Source of the DNA: an uncultured Coriobacteriales bacterium
Lineage (GTDB): Bacteria > Actinomycetota > Coriobacteriia > Coriobacteriales > Atopobiaceae
NCBI GenBank assembly: GCA_946530775.1
Contig: CAMNAH010000033.1
Coordinates: 1-8,828, forward strand
Reading direction: 5' to 3'
Length of the DNA: 8,828 bases
The notes beneath the pieces are model-generated. The model was not told the DNA's origin. It did no database searches and saw nothing but the letters and a program-made list of their open reading frames with translations. Position numbers and translations under genes: made by a program. This document shows, piece after piece, positions 6,287 to 8,828 of this stretch (positions are counted from its first letter, which is position 1; each line of letters begins with the position of its first letter).

Positions 6287-8828
6287 CTAGAACTTCGCGA
6301 TATCCGTGAGCGAGAACCGCGGGATGCGGCGCAGCGCGACGATCATCATGATCGCTGCGAACACGGCCGAGAGGCCGGCGCCCAGCAGGCACGCGATAAG
6401 GTCGGGATCCTTGATGAACGAGCAGCTCTGCCATTCGACCGCGCCCACCGTGTAGGCGCCCACGACGGTGCCGAGCACGAGGCCCGCAAGGATGCCGAGG
6501 ATGGTCATGACAATCGCGTCGCGGTAGATATACGCCTTGGCGTCCTTGACGGAGAAGCCGTTGATCATGAGCACGATGAGCTCGCGCTTCTTCTCGTCGA
6601 TGAACATCACATCGAGGTTCAGCAGCACGATGATGGCCATGAGCGCGGAAAGCGCCACGTAGATGAGGACGACCGTGTTCGTGATGCTGGAGAAGAGGTT
6701 GATCATCGACGCCGACGCTTCCTTCTCGTCGGTGACGGACTTGAAGCCCTCGACGCCGGCGAGCGCGGTGCGCACGTCGTCGACGCTGCTGCCGCCCGTG
6801 CTCACGATCAGCGAGTTGGGCACCACCTCGTCACGCTCGAAGACCTGCTTGTAGTAGTCGGGGCTCATGACCATGGTGTTGAACGGCACGTAGAAATCGA
6901 AGAAGCCCGCGATGGTGAAGACGTAGCGCTCGCCGGTAACCGTTCCGAGGGCAATGGTGTCGCCCACCTTGAGGCCGCGGTGGTCGGCATGCGACCTCGA
7001 GAGCCACACGCCCTGGGTGGGCGCGTTGCCCTCGCTCGGGACGACCCTGAGGTTGAAGAGCTCGGAGAACTGCTCCTCGTCGGTGGGAACGTAGACGAAC
7101 TCGTAGGCGAAGGAATCGCTTCCCTCGATGAGGTAGGTGGACTTCAGGACGGGGGCATACGTGCAGCCCTTCTGATCGAGCACCTGCTCTATGCCCTCGA
7201 GGGCGCCGTCGACCTCGCTGTTGAAGTTGACCGTGGCGTTGAACTCGTACACCTGGCTGTAGTGGTCCTCGATGCTGCGGTTGATGTTGTTCTTGAGCAT
7301 CGATGCCGTCACCACAAGAGCGGTGCAGCCCGCCACGCCGATGATGGTGCCGAACACGCGCCGCGGATCGTTCACGCAGTTGTTGATGACGGTCTGCGTG
7401 AGCAGCGGGAGCTTGCGCCAGATGCCCCAGCGCTCGTAGAAGCGCGTGCGGCCGTTGGCCTTCTGCTCTCCGGCGAGCAGCTCGAGCGAGCTGCGCTTGA
7501 GGACGGAGTGGCACGCGAACCACGTGCACAGCAGCAGGAGCGCCATCTCGACCCCGGCGATGAACAGCATGTCCATGGGCATGAGGCTCGCGGTCACTTG
7601 GGGCACGTCGAAGTTGGCTTGGAGCTTGCCGTAGAGGATGCCCTGCACCACGAAGATGGAGATGAGCTGGCCGATAAGGACGCCCGCGAGCACGGCGAGC
7701 GCCGTGTAGGCGAGGTAGCTCACGGTGATCTCGCCGCTCTTGAAGCCGAGGGCTTTCTTGGCCCCGATCTGGGTCACCTGATCGTGCACGATGCGGGAAA
7801 CCGCGGAATAGCACACGAGCAGACCGACGATGACGAACAGCGAGGCCATGGCCACGCGCAGGTTGTTGGTGAGCGTGAGGACGTTGTCGAGCATGATGGC
7901 GCCGCCCGAGGAGAAGCGGTCGTTGACGATCCAGTTCATCGAGACCATGGCATCGACCTGCGCCTTGGCGGCCTCGTACTGGGCCCTGCCCTCATCGAGC
8001 TCGGCGCTCTTCTCGTCGATAAGCTGCTTGCCCTCCTCGAGCTGCTCGCGCGAGTCATCGAGGGTGGTGCGGCCATCCGAGACCTGCTGGCGGCCGTCCT
8101 CGAGCTTTGCTGCAGCGCTCGCCAGCGAGCCGTAGAAGCGGTCGCGTGCGGCGTAGTACTGCGACCATCCGCTTGAGAGCTGCGAGTCGAGCCCGCTCAC
8201 CTTTGACTGGAGCCTGCTGACCTCGCCGCTTGCATCGGACAGCAGGGTGTCAGCGCCGATGGAGATGACGCTCATACGGGACAGGTGGTCGGTCATGTTC
8301 GCCTGCCACGCTCCCTCCGCGAATACGACGGCGGGGACGTTGGCGGCATCGGGGTAGTACTTGACGATGGTCGGGCAGCTGGTGCCGACCTCCAGGTTGA
8401 ACATCGAGATCGCGAGGTTGAGCTCGGATTCGATCGCGGCAGCGCGGGTCTGGTACTCCTCGTCGGTCATGCCCGGGATCTGCTCGCCGGTCTCCTCGTC
8501 GTACTGCTCCCAGCTCTCCGCGTATTCCTGATCGAGCGCATCCGTGGCCGCGACGGCATCGTCGTACGCCTTCTGCAGCTCGGACGTAGCCTGCTTGTAG
8601 GCGGCCACCTCGCTGGAGAGGGTCTCGACGCGCTGCTGGGCGAGCGTGAGCTCGGAGTTCGCGGCGTCGTAGGCGAGCTGGAGCTGGTTGAGCGACGATT
8701 CCATGGCCGAGAGCATCGTCTCGCCCGTGGCGGCGGTCTCGTCGTAGGTGGCCTGGCCGGTCTCGAGCTGCTGGATCGCGGCCTCGAGCTGGAGCTCGCC
8801 GCGCGTGAGGGCGTCCTCGCCCTCCTCG
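6287..8828 (-). CDS. FtsX/MacB-type ABC-transporter permease with extracytoplasmic coiled coil (partial, start off window)
   Basis: The frame is open from the right edge to a TAG at 6287-6289, giving 846 residues (numbered from 8827); an in-frame ATG at 8716 is internal. Residues 1-105 and 200-295 are coiled-coil-like, with repeated patterns such as KLEDGRQQVSDG and QLEEGKQLIDE. About 110-200 is a globular-looking insert. Membrane segments fall near 326-346, 372-397 and 417-440 (first FtsX domain), 490-508, then 715-738, 767-793 and 808-832 (second FtsX domain). A soluble domain covers about 515-710. The cytoplasmic ALGFKSGEI (359-367) and MINGFSVKDAK (754-764) match the conserved loop of this family. 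An N-terminal membrane helix before the coiled coil is expected outside the window. Such permeases pair with a MacB/LolD-type ATPase for export or cell-envelope signalling; no ATPase is present here and the substrate is unknown. Confidence 0.93.
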   Translation of the reverse strand, partial: EEGEDALTRGELQLEAAIQQLETGQATYDETAATGETMLSAMESSLNQLQLAYDAANSELTLAQQRVETLSSEVAAYKQATSELQKAYDDAVAATDALDQEYAESWEQYDEETGEQIPGMTDEEYQTRAAAIESELNLAISMFNLEVGTSCPTIVKYYPDAANVPAVVFAEGAWQANMTDHLSRMSVISIGADTLLSDASGEVSRLQSKVSGLDSQLSSGWSQYYAARDRFYGSLASAAAKLEDGRQQVSDGRTTLDDSREQLEEGKQLIDEKSAELDEGRAQYEAAKAQVDAMVSMNWIVNDRFSSGGAIMLDNVLTLTNNLRVAMASLFVIVGLLVCYSAVSRIVHDQVTQIGAKKALGFKSGEITVSYLAYTALAVLAGVLIGQLISIFVVQGILYGKLQANFDVPQVTASLMPMDMLFIAGVEMALLLLCTWFACHSVLKRSSLELLAGEQKANGRTRFYERWGIWRKLPLLTQTVINNCVNDPRRVFGTIIGVAGCTALVVTASMLKNNINRSIEDHYSQVYEFNATVNFNSEVDGALEGIEQVLDQKGCTYAPVLKSTYLIEGSDSFAYEFVYVPTDEEQFSELFNLRVVPSEGNAPTQGVWLSRSHADHRGLKVGDTIALGTVTGERYVFTIAGFFDFYVPFNTMVMSPDYYKQVFERDEVVPNSLIVSTGGSSVDDVRTALAGVEGFKSVTDEKEASASMINLFSSITNTVVLIYVALSALMAIIVLLNLDVMFIDEKKRELIVLMINGFSVKDAKAYIYRDAIVMTILGILAGLVLGTVVGAYTVGAVEWQSCSFIKDPDLIACLLGAGLSAVFAAIMMIVALRRIPRFSLTDIAKF

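Noticed and set aside
6980..8176. 398-codon plus-strand open frame antisense to the permease
   Set aside because: Low-information His/Ala/Gly/Asp-rich translation opposite a clear FtsX-type gene.

Overview
The window is GC-rich, and every convincing gene lies on the minus strand, so genes read from high to low coordinates. The long plus-strand open frames are antisense shadows typical of GC-rich DNA. A class B sortase, Actinobacteria-like purine enzymes and a large coiled-coil FtsX-type permease suggest a Gram-positive actinobacterium. A gut coriobacterium such as Collinsella or Olsenella is my best guess. That is an inference from protein style and composition; there is no rRNA or other marker here.

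Layout in transcription order. (1) 8828-6287: the C-terminal 846 residues of an FtsX/MacB-type ABC-transporter permease with a long extracytoplasmic coiled coil; its start is outside the window. A strong 12-bp hairpin terminator at 6223-6254 follows it. (2) 6147-2845: a tightly spaced cluster purE - class B sortase - purM - purN, with gaps of 36, 23 and 22 bases. A candidate -10 box lies at 6179-6184 and a weaker terminator-like hairpin follows purN. PurN, PurE and PurM act in de novo IMP synthesis; the membrane-anchored sortase between them is functionally out of place. (3) 2678-1365: a CNNM/CBS/CorC-type membrane protein (TlyC/CorC family) with its own candidate extended -10 promoter and a structured leader. 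(4) 1256-1: the N-terminal 418 residues of a protein running off the left edge. Its first ~135 residues match the N-terminal domain of cyanophycin synthetase, including the HxxEH metallopeptidase-like motif. No ATP-grasp or Mur-ligase domain follows; instead there are more than 220 residues of extremely acidic Glu/Pro-rich sequence ending, at the window edge, in a perfect 9-bp tandem repeat coding Glu-Glu-Pro.

The most interesting item is gene 4, a cyanophycin-synthetase N-domain apparently used outside a synthetase and joined to a repeat-driven acidic tail. The second is the sortase embedded in the purine operon. The rest is ordinary housekeeping or transport. No tRNA, rRNA, CRISPR array, insertion sequence or phage gene was seen.
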